Of a stretch of DNA of 64,000 nucleotides, positions 46,641 through 55,123 are shown in pieces. The notes beneath the pieces are model-generated. The model ran no database searches. It saw only the letters and a list, made by a program, of their open reading frames with translations, and was not told where the DNA came from. The stretch covers positions 4,310,501 to 4,374,500 of the forward strand of contig NZ_FMHZ01000002.1 of NCBI RefSeq assembly GCF_900090315.1, in the 5' to 3' direction. Both the position numbers and the translations under genes were made by a program. How positions within the stretch are numbered: the stretch's first letter is position 1; each line of letters begins with the position of its first letter. This stretch comes from Micromonospora citrea. Its GTDB lineage: Bacteria; Actinomycetota; Actinomycetes; Mycobacteriales; Micromonosporaceae.

Positions 46641-47682
46641 TGACGAACCCCTGATCCTCGGCATCGAGACCTCCTGCGACGAGACCGGGGTCGGCATCGT
46701 ACGCGGGCACACCCTGCTGGCCGACGCGCTCGCCTCCAGCGTCGAACAGCACGCCCGCTTCGGCGGCGTGGTGCCCGAGGTGGCCAGCCGGGCCCACCTG
46801 GAGGCGATCGTGCCGACCATGGACCGGGCGCTGCGCCAGGCGGGGGTGACCCTCGCCGACATCGACGCGATCGCCGTCACCTCCGGCCCGGGGCTGGCCG
46901 GCGCGCTGCTCGTCGGGGTGGCCGCCGCGAAGGGGTACGCCCTCGCCGCCGAGAAGCCCGTCTACGGCGTCAACCACCTGGCCGCGCACGTCGCCGTGGA
47001 CACCCTGGAGCACGGCCCGCTGCCCGAGCCGGCGATCGCCCTGCTGGTCTCCGGCGGGCACTCGTCGCTGCTGCTCGTCGACGACCTGGCCCGCGGCGTC
47101 ACCCCGCTCGGCGCCACCATCGACGACGCGGCCGGCGAGGCGTTCGACAAGGTGGCCCGGCTGCTCGGGCTGCCGTTCCCCGGCGGCCCGCACATCGACC
47201 GGAAGGCCCGGGCCGGCGACCCGGTCGCCATCGGCTTCCCGCGCGGCCTGACCGCCGCCAAGGATCTCGCCGCCCACCGCTACGACTTCTCCTTCTCGGG
47301 CCTGAAGACGGCGGTGGCCCGCTGGGTCGAGGCGCGGCAGCGGGCCGGCGAGCCGGTCCCCGTCGCCGACGTGGCCGCGTCCTTCCAGGAGGCGGTCTGC
47401 GACGTGCTGGTACGCAAGGCGCTGGACGCCTGCCGGGCCAACGGCGTGGAGACGCTGGTGATCGGCGGGGGCGTCGCGGCCAACTCCCGGCTGCGGGCGA
47501 TGGCGGAGGACCGCGCCGCCAGGGACGGCATCCGGGTCCGGGTGCCCCGCCCCGGGCTCTGCACCGACAACGGCGCGATGGTCGCCGCCCTCGGCTCGCA
47601 CCTGGTCTCCGCCGGTGTCGCCCCGAGCCGACTGGACCTGCCCGCCGATTCCGCCATGCCGCTGACCACGGTCAGCGTGTGA
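46573..47682 (+). CDS. tsaD: tRNA t6A transferase TsaD, with start codon supplied by the insertion sequence
   Basis: A 369-aa TsaD/Kae1 ASKHA metalloprotein that transfers threonylcarbamoyl to A37 of tRNA. The core starts [20 protein letters not shown]. The metal ligands are in the [13 protein letters not shown] and [11 protein letters not shown] histidines and later [27 protein letters not shown] and [11 protein letters not shown] are intact. The ancestral ATG at 45462 is separated by the element. The only good in-frame starts left are within it: ATG 46573 (GGGAAGG upstream) or GTG 46555, adding about 23 or 29 residues from the IS right end. No stop or frameshift is seen downstream, so the gene is probably functional. 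Confidence 0.93.
   Translation: MKEKTSGREVRESPAFRRGKEVNDEPLILGIETSCDETGVGIVRGHTLLADALASSVEQHARFGGVVPEVASRAHLEAIVPTMDRALRQAGVTLADIDAIAVTSGPGLAGALLVGVAAAKGYALAAEKPVYGVNHLAAHVAVDTLEHGPLPEPAIALLVSGGHSSLLLVDDLARGVTPLGATIDDAAGEAFDKVARLLGLPFPGGPHIDRKARAGDPVAIGFPRGLTAAKDLAAHRYDFSFSGLKTAVARWVEARQRAGEPVPVADVAASFQEAVCDVLVRKALDACRANGVETLVIGGGVAANSRLRAMAEDRAARDGIRVRVPRPGLCTDNGAMVAALGSHLVSAGVAPSRLDLPADSAMPLTTVSV
46610..46629 (+). repeat. Right-end subterminal hairpin of the element
   Basis: CCCCCGCC-TTCA-GGCGTGGG, an 8-bp stem with one mismatch and a 4-nt loop, 11 nt inside the TCAA end. It is now also translated as part of the tsaD N-terminus. Confidence 0.6.
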
Positions 47683-47700
47683 ACCCCGAGGACGGCTGAC

Positions 47701-47955
47701 GTGATCGTGCGGATGTGGGAGGCCCGGGCGGAGCCGTACGGCGTCGCGGACCTGATCACCTGGGTCTGTGACACCGCGCTGCCGGAGTTCGAGCACGACC
47801 CGATGCACCTGTCCAGCGAGGTGTTCTCCTCCACCGACCACCGGGTGGTGGTCATCTCCAAGTGGCGCGGCAACCCGCGCGCCCTGCCGGCGCCGCCCGC
47901 GACGCTGCTCGCCCGCCCGCCGCACTCGTGGGACTTCACCCAGGTCGACCGCTGA
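47701..47955 (+). CDS. Conserved-looking small protein of unknown function
   Basis: An 84-aa protein beginning IVRMWEARAEPYGVADLITWVCDTALPEFE. A strand-rich centre (EVFSSTDHRVVVISKW) and WDFTQVD end suggest a small ferredoxin-like fold such as an antibiotic-biosynthesis-monooxygenase-type domain. I cannot name it. It begins 18 bp after tsaD and is probably cotranscribed. GTG 47701 is preceded by GAGGACGG. Confidence 0.65.
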   Translation: MIVRMWEARAEPYGVADLITWVCDTALPEFEHDPMHLSSEVFSSTDHRVVVISKWRGNPRALPAPPATLLARPPHSWDFTQVDR

Positions 47956-48094
47956 GGCCCGCGGTCGGCGCGCCGCGCGTCCCACCGCGCTCGTGCCGGC
48001 GTACGACCGGCCCGGGTCGAGGCGGCAGCCGGGGCGCCCGGCGGCGGTAATTGGCTGGCGGGCGGGCCGGCCGGGCACCTAGCGTCGAACGGCC

Positions 48095-49795
48095 ATGCGC
48101 TTCTCACCGGCCGGCGACCCCGGCGTCCCCGACACCCGCTCGGCCACCCGCTATCTCGTGTGGCTGGCCGGCCGGCAGAGGGTGCTGTTCACCGTCGGCA
48201 TCGCGCTCGGCGTGGTCTGGATGGTCGCCCAGGCGCTCGTGCCGGCGGCCGTCGGCCGGGCCGTCGACGGGCTCACCGGCCGGGACGAGGAGGCGCTGCT
48301 CACCTGGGGGCTGGTGCTGTTCGGGCTGGGCGTGCTCCAGGCGGTCGCCGGGATCCTGCGGCACCGCTGCGCCGTGCACAACTTCCTCGGCGGCGCGTAC
48401 CGGACGGTGCAGCTCACCGTGGGCGCGGCGAACCGGCTCGGCGCCGCGCTGCCCCGCCGGGTGGCCGCCGGCGAGGTGGTGAGCATCGGCACGGCCGACA
48501 TCAGCCAGATCGGTTCGGCGATCGACATCACCGCCCGGGGCGCCGGCGCGATCGTGGCGATCGTGACGGTGGGGGTGATCCTGCTCGACGCGTCCGTGCC
48601 GCTCGGGCTGGTCGTGGTGCTCGGCGTGCCGCTGCTGATGGCGGTCGTCGGGCTGCTCATCCGACCGCTGCACCGGCAGCAGCAGGCGTACCGGGACTCC
48701 GAGGGGGCGCTGACCACCCGGGCCGGCGACATCGTCTCCGGGCTGCGCGTGCTGCGCGGCGTCGGCGGCGAGCCCGTGCTCTCCGCCCGCTACCGGGCGC
48801 GGTCCCAGGCGCTGCGCGCCGACGGCCTGCGGGTGGCCCGGGTCGAGTCGCTGCTGGAGGCGGCGCAGGTGCTGCTGCCCGGCGCGTTCCTGGTGCTGGT
48901 CACCTGGCTCGGCGCCCGGTTCGCGCTGCGCGGCGAGATCACCGCGGGCCAGCTCGTGGCGTTCTACGGCTACACCGCGTTCCTGGTCAGCCCGCTGCGG
49001 CAGCTCACCGAGGCGGTCGACAAGCTGACCCGGGGGCACGTCGCCGCCCGGCGCGTCGTGCGGCTGCTGCGGCTCACCCCCGAGCTGACCGACCCGCCCC
49101 GCCCGGCGGCCCTGCCGGACGGTCCCGGCGAGCTGGTCGACGTGGCGTCCGGCGTGGCGGTGCGGCCCGGCCGGTTCACCGCCCTCGCCGCCACGGCACC
49201 CGAGGACGCGGCGGCGATCGTGGACCGCCTCGGCCGGTACGCCGACTCGGACGCGACGCTGCACGGCGTACCGCTGCGGGCGCTGCCGCTCGCGACGGTG
49301 CGGGAGCGGATCCTGGTGGCCGACAACGACGCACACCTGTTCACCGGGCGACTGCGCGCGGAGCTGGACCCGCACGACCGGGCCGACGACGCGGCGATCG
49401 CGGCGGCGCTGGCGGCGGCGAGCGCGACGGACATCGTCGAGGCCCTGCCCGACGGGCTGGACAGCGTCGTGGCCGAGCGCGGGCGGGAGTTCTCCGGCGG
49501 GCAGCAGCAGCGGCTGCGGCTGGCCCGGGCGCTGGTCGCCGACCCGGAGACCCTGCTGCTGGTCGAGCCGACCAGCGCCGTGGACGCGCACACCGAGGCC
49601 CGGATCGCCGAGCGGCTCACCGCGGCCCGGGCCGGCCGGACCACGCTGGTCTGCACCACCAGCCCGCTCGTGCTGAGCCACGCCGACCACGTGATCTTCG
49701 TGGAGGACGGCAAGGCGACGGCCGAGGGCTCGCACACCGCGCTGCTCGACGGCGAACCGCGCTACCGGGCGACGGTCAGCCGGGGGGAGGACTGA
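48095..49795 (+). CDS. ABC exporter half-transporter 1 (degenerate ATP site)
   Basis: A 566-aa half-transporter: six-TM exporter domain (about 1-310), then a nucleotide-binding domain. Its Walker A is lost: where GxxGxGKST should be the sequence reads RFTALAATAPEDAA. Walker B reads LLLVEP with Val490 in place of the Asp; the catalytic Glu (E491) remains. The H-loop His is also missing (VCTTSPL). The signature FSGGQQQRL (466-474) is perfect. It would therefore contribute only its signature to the shared ATP site of a heterodimer with the next gene. The TGATG junction (1-bp overlap) couples the two. Substrate unknown. Confidence 0.9.
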   Translation: MRFSPAGDPGVPDTRSATRYLVWLAGRQRVLFTVGIALGVVWMVAQALVPAAVGRAVDGLTGRDEEALLTWGLVLFGLGVLQAVAGILRHRCAVHNFLGGAYRTVQLTVGAANRLGAALPRRVAAGEVVSIGTADISQIGSAIDITARGAGAIVAIVTVGVILLDASVPLGLVVVLGVPLLMAVVGLLIRPLHRQQQAYRDSEGALTTRAGDIVSGLRVLRGVGGEPVLSARYRARSQALRADGLRVARVESLLEAAQVLLPGAFLVLVTWLGARFALRGEITAGQLVAFYGYTAFLVSPLRQLTEAVDKLTRGHVAARRVVRLLRLTPELTDPPRPAALPDGPGELVDVASGVAVRPGRFTALAATAPEDAAAIVDRLGRYADSDATLHGVPLRALPLATVRERILVADNDAHLFTGRLRAELDPHDRADDAAIAAALAAASATDIVEALPDGLDSVVAERGREFSGGQQQRLRLARALVADPETLLLVEPTSAVDAHTEARIAERLTAARAGRTTLVCTTSPLVLSHADHVIFVEDGKATAEGSHTALLDGEPRYRATVSRGED

Positions 49796-51561
49796 TGGCC
49801 ACCGCACTGCCGGTCGCCGACGCGCGCCAGGTGCGGCAGTACGCCCGCACGCTGGTCCGCCGGCACCCGAGGGCGCTCGCCGCCGCCCTCGGCCTGCACG
49901 CCCTGGCCGCCGCGGCCGGACTGGTCGCGCCGCGGCTGCTCGGCGACCTCGTCGAGGGCATCTCCCGGGGCACGACAGGCGTCACCGTCGACCGGATCGC
50001 GCTGCTGATCGCCGGCTTCGTGGTGGCGCAGTCGGTGCTGGTCCGCTTCGCCCACCTGGCGTCGGCCAGGCTCGGCGAGCGGGTGCTGGCCGAGCTGCGC
50101 GAGGAGTTCGTCGACCGGATCCTGGCGCTGCCGCTCGCCACCGTGGAACGGGCGGGCACGGGCGACCTGCTCACCCGGACGTCCCGGGACGTCTCCGCGC
50201 TGTCCCGGACGGTCCGGTTCGCGGTGCCGGAGACGCTGATCGCGGTCGTCACCGGCTGCTTCATCGTCGGCGCGCTGCTCCTGGTCAACCCGCTGCTGGC
50301 GGTGCCCTGCCTGGTCGCGGTGCCGCTGCTGTGGGTGGGCACCCGGTGGTACCTGCGCCGCGCCCCGGACGGCTACCTGCGGGAGAACGCCGCCTACTCC
50401 GACATCACCGACGGGATCAGCGAGACCGTCGAGGGCTCGCGGACCACGGAGGCGCTGCGGCAGCAGGCGCGCCGCCGGGCCCGCACCGACGCCGACATCC
50501 GCCGGTCGTACGCGGCCGAGCGCTACACCCTGCGGCTGCGCACGGTGTTCTTCCCGGTCACCGAGATCGGCTACGTGCTGCCGGTGGTCGCCACGCTGAT
50601 CGTCGGCGGCTGGTTCTACCTCGAGGGCTGGGTGAGCCTCGGCGAGGTCACCGCCGCCACGCTCTACGTGCAGCAACTGATCGACCCGGTCGACCGGCTG
50701 CTCTCCTGGCTGGACGAGTTGCAGGTGGGCGGCGCCTCGCTGGCCCGCCTGCTCGGGGTGGCCGACGCGCCGGAAACGTCCCCGGCGCCGACCGGGTCGT
50801 CGGCGCGGTCGGCCGGGCCGACGGGGGACCGGCAGCTCGCCGCCCGGGACGTCCGGTACGCCTACCGGGCGGGCCGGGACGTGCTGCACGGGGTGACCCT
50901 GGTACCGGAACCGGGGGAGAAGCTGGCCATGGTCGGCCCCTCCGGGGCGGGCAAGTCCACCCTGGGCCGGCTGCTCGCCGGGGTGCACGCGCCCCGCTCC
51001 GGCTCGGTCACCGTGGCCGGGCAGCGGCTCGACGAGCTGCCCCTGGCCGAGCTGCGGACGCACGTCGCGCTGGTCACCCAGGAGCACCACGTCTTCATCG
51101 GCACCCTGCGGGACAACGTGGCGATGGTCCGGCCGGGCGCCGACGAGGCCGCCGTCCGCTCCGCGCTGGCCGCCGTCGACGCGCTGGACTGGGCCGTCGC
51201 GCTGCCGGACGGGCTGGACACGGTGGTCGGCTCGGGCGGGCACCCGCTGTCGCCCGCGCAGGCGCAGCAGCTGGCGCTGGCCCGGTTGGTGCTGGCCGAC
51301 CCCCACACCCTGGTGCTGGACGAGGCCACCTCCCTGATCGACCCCCGGGCCGCCCGGCACCTGGAGCGTTCCCTGGCCGCGGTGCTGGCGGGCCGGACGG
51401 TGATCGCCATCGCACACCGCCTCTTCTCGGCGCACGACGCCGACCGGGTCGCGGTGGTGGAGGACGGCCGGATCACCGAGATCGGCCCGCACGACGAGCT
51501 GGTCGCCGCGGGCGGTTCCTACGCGGCCCTCTGGCGCTCCTGGCACGGCACCGCCTCCTGA
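49795..51561 (+). CDS. ABC exporter half-transporter 2 (intact Walker motifs, degenerate signature)
   Basis: A 588-aa half-transporter: six-TM domain (about 1-320) then a nucleotide-binding domain. Walker A GPSGAGKST (381-389), Q-loop VTQEHHVF, Walker B LVLDEATS (D509, E510) and H-loop H541 (AIAHRL) are intact. The signature is LSPAQAQQL rather than LSGGQ. Together with half 1 this leaves one complete composite site (half-2 Walker A/B plus half-1 signature) and one fully degenerate site, a known but here extreme asymmetry in heterodimeric exporters. ATG 49795 follows GGGGAGGACTG. Confidence 0.92.
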   Translation: MATALPVADARQVRQYARTLVRRHPRALAAALGLHALAAAAGLVAPRLLGDLVEGISRGTTGVTVDRIALLIAGFVVAQSVLVRFAHLASARLGERVLAELREEFVDRILALPLATVERAGTGDLLTRTSRDVSALSRTVRFAVPETLIAVVTGCFIVGALLLVNPLLAVPCLVAVPLLWVGTRWYLRRAPDGYLRENAAYSDITDGISETVEGSRTTEALRQQARRRARTDADIRRSYAAERYTLRLRTVFFPVTEIGYVLPVVATLIVGGWFYLEGWVSLGEVTAATLYVQQLIDPVDRLLSWLDELQVGGASLARLLGVADAPETSPAPTGSSARSAGPTGDRQLAARDVRYAYRAGRDVLHGVTLVPEPGEKLAMVGPSGAGKSTLGRLLAGVHAPRSGSVTVAGQRLDELPLAELRTHVALVTQEHHVFIGTLRDNVAMVRPGADEAAVRSALAAVDALDWAVALPDGLDTVVGSGGHPLSPAQAQQLALARLVLADPHTLVLDEATSLIDPRAARHLERSLAAVLAGRTVIAIAHRLFSAHDADRVAVVEDGRITEIGPHDELVAAGGSYAALWRSWHGTAS

Positions 51562-52083
51562 CGCTCGGCACCGCCGCCAGGCGCGCCGCGCGGCCGGCAC
51601 ACCGCGCCGCTGGCACACCGCGCCGCTGGCACACCGCGCCGCTGGCACACCGCGCCGCTGGCACACCGCGCCGCTGGCACACCGCGCCGCTGGCACACCG
51701 CGCCGCTGGCACACCGCGCCGCTGGCACACCGCGCCGCTGGCACACCGCGCCGCTGGCACACCGCGCCGCTGGCACACCGCGCCGCTGGCACACCGCGCC
51801 GCTGGCACACCGCGCCGCTGGCACACCGCGCCGCTGGCACACCGCGCCGCTGGCACACCGCGCCGCTGGCACACCGCGCCGCTGGCACACCGCGCCGCTG
51901 GCACACCGCGCCGCCGGCACGCCGCGCGGCGTTCGCGGGTGTCGCCCGTCGACACCCGGCGGGGCCACCGCCCGTTTCCCGGGTTCCGGGGCGCCGCGCC
52001 GCGGCGTCGTACCACGATGGTGGAGCGGCAGGCGACCGGCGCGCACCCGGCACCGAGGCGTTGGCCGGTGACGGGGGTGCGGC
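51562..52083. other. Gene-free interval dominated by a tandem repeat
   Basis: 522 bp between the ABC exporter and the antiporter. It contains the 16-bp repeat (51596-51915) and about 165 bp of unique GC-rich sequence after it. Long open frames cross it in all frames because the repeat has no stops; none resembles a protein. Confidence 0.6.
51596..51915. repeat. 16-bp tandem repeat, 20 copies
   Basis: The unit GGCACACCGCGCCGCT occurs 19 times without any change from 51596 to 51899, then once with one change (51900-51915), with degraded units on each side. The near-perfect identity indicates recent expansion, as in a VNTR. The unit is not a multiple of three and lies just after the ABC exporter stop. 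Confidence 0.97.
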
Positions 52084-53679
52084 GTGGGCAGTCTCGAACT
52101 GATCGTGGTGCTGGGCGTCACGGTGCTGGTCGGCACGACCCTCGGCGGCCGGTACAGCGTGGCGCCCCCGGTCCTGCTCATCACGATGGGCGCGCTGCTC
52201 GCGCTCCTGCCGCCGCTGTCCCGCGTGGTGCTGGAGCCCGACGTGGTGCTGCTGCTGTTCCTCCCGGCGATCCTCTACAAGGAGAGCATCACCACCAGCC
52301 TCCGTGAGATCCGCACCAACCTTCTCGCGATCGCGTTGCTCGCGGTGGGGCTGGTGGTGGCGACGATGGTCGCGGTGTCGCTCGTCGCGCAGCGGTTCGG
52401 CGTGGACCCGGCCGCCGCCTGGGTGCTCGGCGCGGTGCTCGCGCCGACCGACGCCGCCGCGGTCGCCGGCCTGGCCAAGCGGATGCCGCGCCGGATCCTG
52501 ACCACCCTGCACGCGGAGAGCCTGATCAACGACGGTACGGCGCTGGTGCTCTTCTCCGTCGGCGTGGGCCTGATCGTGGGCGGCACCGAGCCGGGGGTGC
52601 TCGGGCTCACCGAGCGGTTCGTCGGCGCGTCGGCCGGGGGCGTCGCCGCCGGCCTGCTGGTGGGCGGTGCGGTGATCCTGGTCCGGCGACGCCTCGACGA
52701 CCCGCTCCGCGAGGGCGCGCTGAGCGTCCTCACGCCGTTCGTCGCCTTCCTCCTCGCCGAGCTCGTGCACGCCAGCGGCGTCCTGGCGGTGGTGGTCGCG
52801 GGCCTCCTGCTGTCGTACGCCGCGCCCCGGGTCGTCCGGGCCCGCTCCCGGGTGCTGGCGTACGGCTTCTGGGACCTCGCCACGTTCCTGATCAACGGTG
52901 GGCTCTTCGTGCTCCTCGGGATGCAGATTCCACGGGCCCTGCGCGGGGTCACCAGCCTGTCGGTGATGCGGGCGCTGGCCATCGCGGTCGTGGTGACCGG
53001 TGTGGTCGTACTGACCCGGATGCTGTGGATCCACCTGGCGGCGTTCGCCTTCCTGGCCGTGGACCGCCGGGCCGCGCAGCAGGACGAACGGTTCAACTGG
53101 CGGGTACGGACGGCGGCCGGCTGGGCGGGGTTCCGTGGCGCGGTCTCCCTCGCGGCCGCCCTGGCGGTGCCGGTGGCCACTCCCACCGGCACACCGGTGC
53201 ACGAGCGTGACCTGATCATCTTCGCCACCGCGGTGGTCATCATGCTGACGATGCTGGTCCAGGGCACCACGTTGCCCGCCGTCGTCGGGTGGGCGGGCCT
53301 CGTCGGCGACACCCGGCGGCTCGGCGAGGTGCGGCTGGCCCGGATACGCGCCACCGAGGCCGCGCTGGCAGTGCTGCCCGAGGTCGCCGAGCAGGTAGGC
53401 GCCGGGCGGGAGACGGTCGACCGGATCCGGGCGGACTACGAGCAGCACCTCGACGACGTCCGCTCCGCCGACGAGGCCCGCTCCGCCGACGAGGCCCGCT
53501 CGGCGGTGCGGGCCCGGGAAGTGGACCGGCGGCTGCGGCTCGCCGTGCTGGAACACAAGCGGCGCGAGATCACCCGGCTGCGGGACACGAACGAGATCGA
53601 CGACATCGTCCTGCGCGAGTTGCAGGCCGTCCTCGACATCGAGGAGATCCGCCTGCTGGGCCCGGAGCTCAACGAATAG
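52084..53679 (+). CDS. CPA1-family Na+/H+ antiporter
   Basis: A 531-aa membrane protein with about 12 TM helices. The CPA1 motifs are clear: FLPAILYKES, LGAVLAPTDAAAVAGL with the paired PTD, and HAESLINDGTALVLF with the ND pair, and later GWAGFRGAVSLAAALAVP. After about residue 430 a cytoplasmic charged, probably coiled-coil tail follows, with three RSADEA-type repeats. It should exchange Na+ (or K+) for H+. GTG 52084. Similar genes are often called nhaP or yjcE-like; I give no symbol because specificity is unknown. Confidence 0.92.
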   Translation: MGSLELIVVLGVTVLVGTTLGGRYSVAPPVLLITMGALLALLPPLSRVVLEPDVVLLLFLPAILYKESITTSLREIRTNLLAIALLAVGLVVATMVAVSLVAQRFGVDPAAAWVLGAVLAPTDAAAVAGLAKRMPRRILTTLHAESLINDGTALVLFSVGVGLIVGGTEPGVLGLTERFVGASAGGVAAGLLVGGAVILVRRRLDDPLREGALSVLTPFVAFLLAELVHASGVLAVVVAGLLLSYAAPRVVRARSRVLAYGFWDLATFLINGGLFVLLGMQIPRALRGVTSLSVMRALAIAVVVTGVVVLTRMLWIHLAAFAFLAVDRRAAQQDERFNWRVRTAAGWAGFRGAVSLAAALAVPVATPTGTPVHERDLIIFATAVVIMLTMLVQGTTLPAVVGWAGLVGDTRRLGEVRLARIRATEAALAVLPEVAEQVGAGRETVDRIRADYEQHLDDVRSADEARSADEARSAVRAREVDRRLRLAVLEHKRREITRLRDTNEIDDIVLRELQAVLDIEEIRLLGPELNE

Positions 53680-53840
53680 TCGTTACTGAGCGTGCTGAGT
53701 CGCCGGGGACTGCGGCTACCTCACGCAGGGTAGTCGATTTCTGCGGCGCTCAATGTCGAATGCGACGCCGTTTCCGGGCCGAGCCCGCTGACCAGGGACT
53801 TCTCTCCCGGCCCGCCGGGACGGCCGACAACCTCTCCGGT

Positions 53841-53913
53841 CCCTTTGCTCTGCAGCCATTTATGCACCAGCCACCGTCTGTAGCCGGTGCGTCGATGGCT
53901 GCAGAGCAAAGGG
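53841..53913. repeat. 73-bp element with perfect 19-bp inverted arms
   Basis: Arms CCCTTTGCTCTGCAGCCAT (53841-53859) and ATGGCTGCAGAGCAAAGGG (53895-53913) are exact complements. The 35-nt loop has an inner GCACC/GGTGC stem. The arms are distinctly lower in GC than their surroundings. It could be a terminator, a small mobile palindrome or a binding site. Confidence 0.85.
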
Positions 53914-54027
53914 AGCGAGGAGGGTGGCCGGTGGAGCCGCAGGAAACGCCCTGATGGCTACTCACGGTGACGTGAATGCCGGCGCCGCCAGTAACCAACT
54001 CCCCCTGTCAAGCCGTCCCGCCGCGAC

Positions 54028-54083
54028 GGCCGGGAGCGGTAGGACCGCCTGGCCGGGAGCGGTAGGACCGCCTGGCCGGGAGC
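54028..54083. repeat. 23-bp tandem repeat, about 2.4 copies
   Basis: GGCCGGGAGCGGTAGGACCG plus CCT occurs at 54028-54050 and 54051-54073 identically, then a partial copy. It lies close to the end of the DUF4142 gene. Confidence 0.85.
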
Positions 54084-54149
54084 ACCCGGACCATCTCGCA
54101 CGGTCCGACCGCGTCGCGGCCGGCCGCCGTTGGACAGCGGCGGCGGTGG

Positions 54150-54887
54150 TCAGGTGCGGCGCAGGACGCGGTACGTGGCGATGCCGCCCGTGCCGAGGGC
54201 GGCGAGGAAGACCAGCCAGACCACCGTGCTGCTGACCCCGATCGGCGGGCCGGCGTTGGCGGAGGCCGCGGCGAGCAGCCCGTCGTCGCCGGGCGCGGGC
54301 AGGGCGGCCGGCGGCAGTTCCGGCCAGCGGACCAGCCCGGTGCTCTCCAGCATCTGCATGTGGTGCAGGACGAACCTGTTGGCGTCCTCGGCGAGTTTGC
54401 GGACGATCGGGTTCCGGGTGCTGGCCCGCACCGCCCCGATCACCGGGAAGATCTTGCCGTGGGCGACCCGGAGCCGGGTGACGAAGATCTGGTCGAAGCG
54501 GGCGCCGGAGGCGTTCTGCATCTCGGTCAGCCAGCCCCGCTGCTCGGCCGTCGGGTCGGTCGGGATCGTCGCCCCGAGCTTGTTCGCCGCCTCGACGGTG
54601 AGCCGGTCCAGCTCCTCGTGTTCGGTGGCGATGCCGGCGCCGATCTCGCGTACCTTGGCGCTCTGTCCCTTATCGGCGGCCATCTGCCCGGCCGGCATCT
54701 CCCATAGCCCGGCCAGCCGCACCCCGTTGAGCAGGGCGGAGTCGGCGGCGTTGAGCTGCTGGCCCGCTGGCGCGGCGACGGCCACGCCGGGCAGCACCCC
54801 GAGCCCGGCGGCGATCGTGACGAGCAGCACCGCCAGGCGGTGGGACCGGTGCCCCTGCCGGCGACGGGCGGGTCTGAGCGGTGCCAT
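54150..54887 (-). CDS. Exported DUF4142 protein with C-terminal membrane anchor
   Basis: A 245-aa envelope protein. An N-terminal signal peptide (basic start, LAVLLVTIAAGLGVLPGVAVAAPA, probable cleavage after AVAA) is followed by a DUF4142 ferritin-like helical domain: LNAADSALLNGVRLAGLWEMPAGQMAADKGQSAKVREIGAGIATEHEELDR. A C-terminal TM helix (STVVWLVFLAALGTGGIATY) precedes VLRRT. The domain has histidines (TEHEE, VLHHMQ) that could bind metal, but its function is not established. ATG 54887 has GGAGGCACC upstream. Confidence 0.88.
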   Translation of the reverse strand: MAPLRPARRRQGHRSHRLAVLLVTIAAGLGVLPGVAVAAPAGQQLNAADSALLNGVRLAGLWEMPAGQMAADKGQSAKVREIGAGIATEHEELDRLTVEAANKLGATIPTDPTAEQRGWLTEMQNASGARFDQIFVTRLRVAHGKIFPVIGAVRASTRNPIVRKLAEDANRFVLHHMQMLESTGLVRWPELPPAALPAPGDDGLLAAASANAGPPIGVSSTVVWLVFLAALGTGGIATYRVLRRT

Positions 54888-55123
54888 GTCCGTGGTGCCT
54901 CCTCGGTCCGACCGACGCGTCGCGGCCGGGCGGCAGCGCCTGCCGTCCGCCCGTCCGTCCGCGCAGTGGTACGGATTGGCCGGCCGATCAGTTCACCGGG
55001 CCCGCCTCGCGGGGCGTCGACCGACCGCCTCGCGGAGGTCGCCGGCCGTCGCCGGCCGACGTGCGGTGGCGACCGTGCGGTGGCGACGACCGGGACCTGG
55101 CCGGAAGGCGAGGGCCGGGCGGG

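Larger units (their letters stand above)
53680..54149. other. Gene-free interval with a long inverted repeat and a short tandem repeat
   Basis: 470 bp between the antiporter and the convergent DUF4142 gene. Apart from the inverted repeat at 53841-53913 and tandem repeat at 54028-54083 I see no coding pattern. GC content drops locally around 53680-53920. Confidence 0.5.

Noticed and set aside
51596..51915. Possible CRISPR array
   Set aside because: The units are 16 bp, directly adjacent with no spacers, and no cas genes are present.
50331..52307. Open frame with 16-residue repeats across the tandem array
   Set aside because: The 16-bp unit lacks stops in any frame, so all frames stay open. 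The frame overlaps the real ABC exporter in another frame and has no start context.
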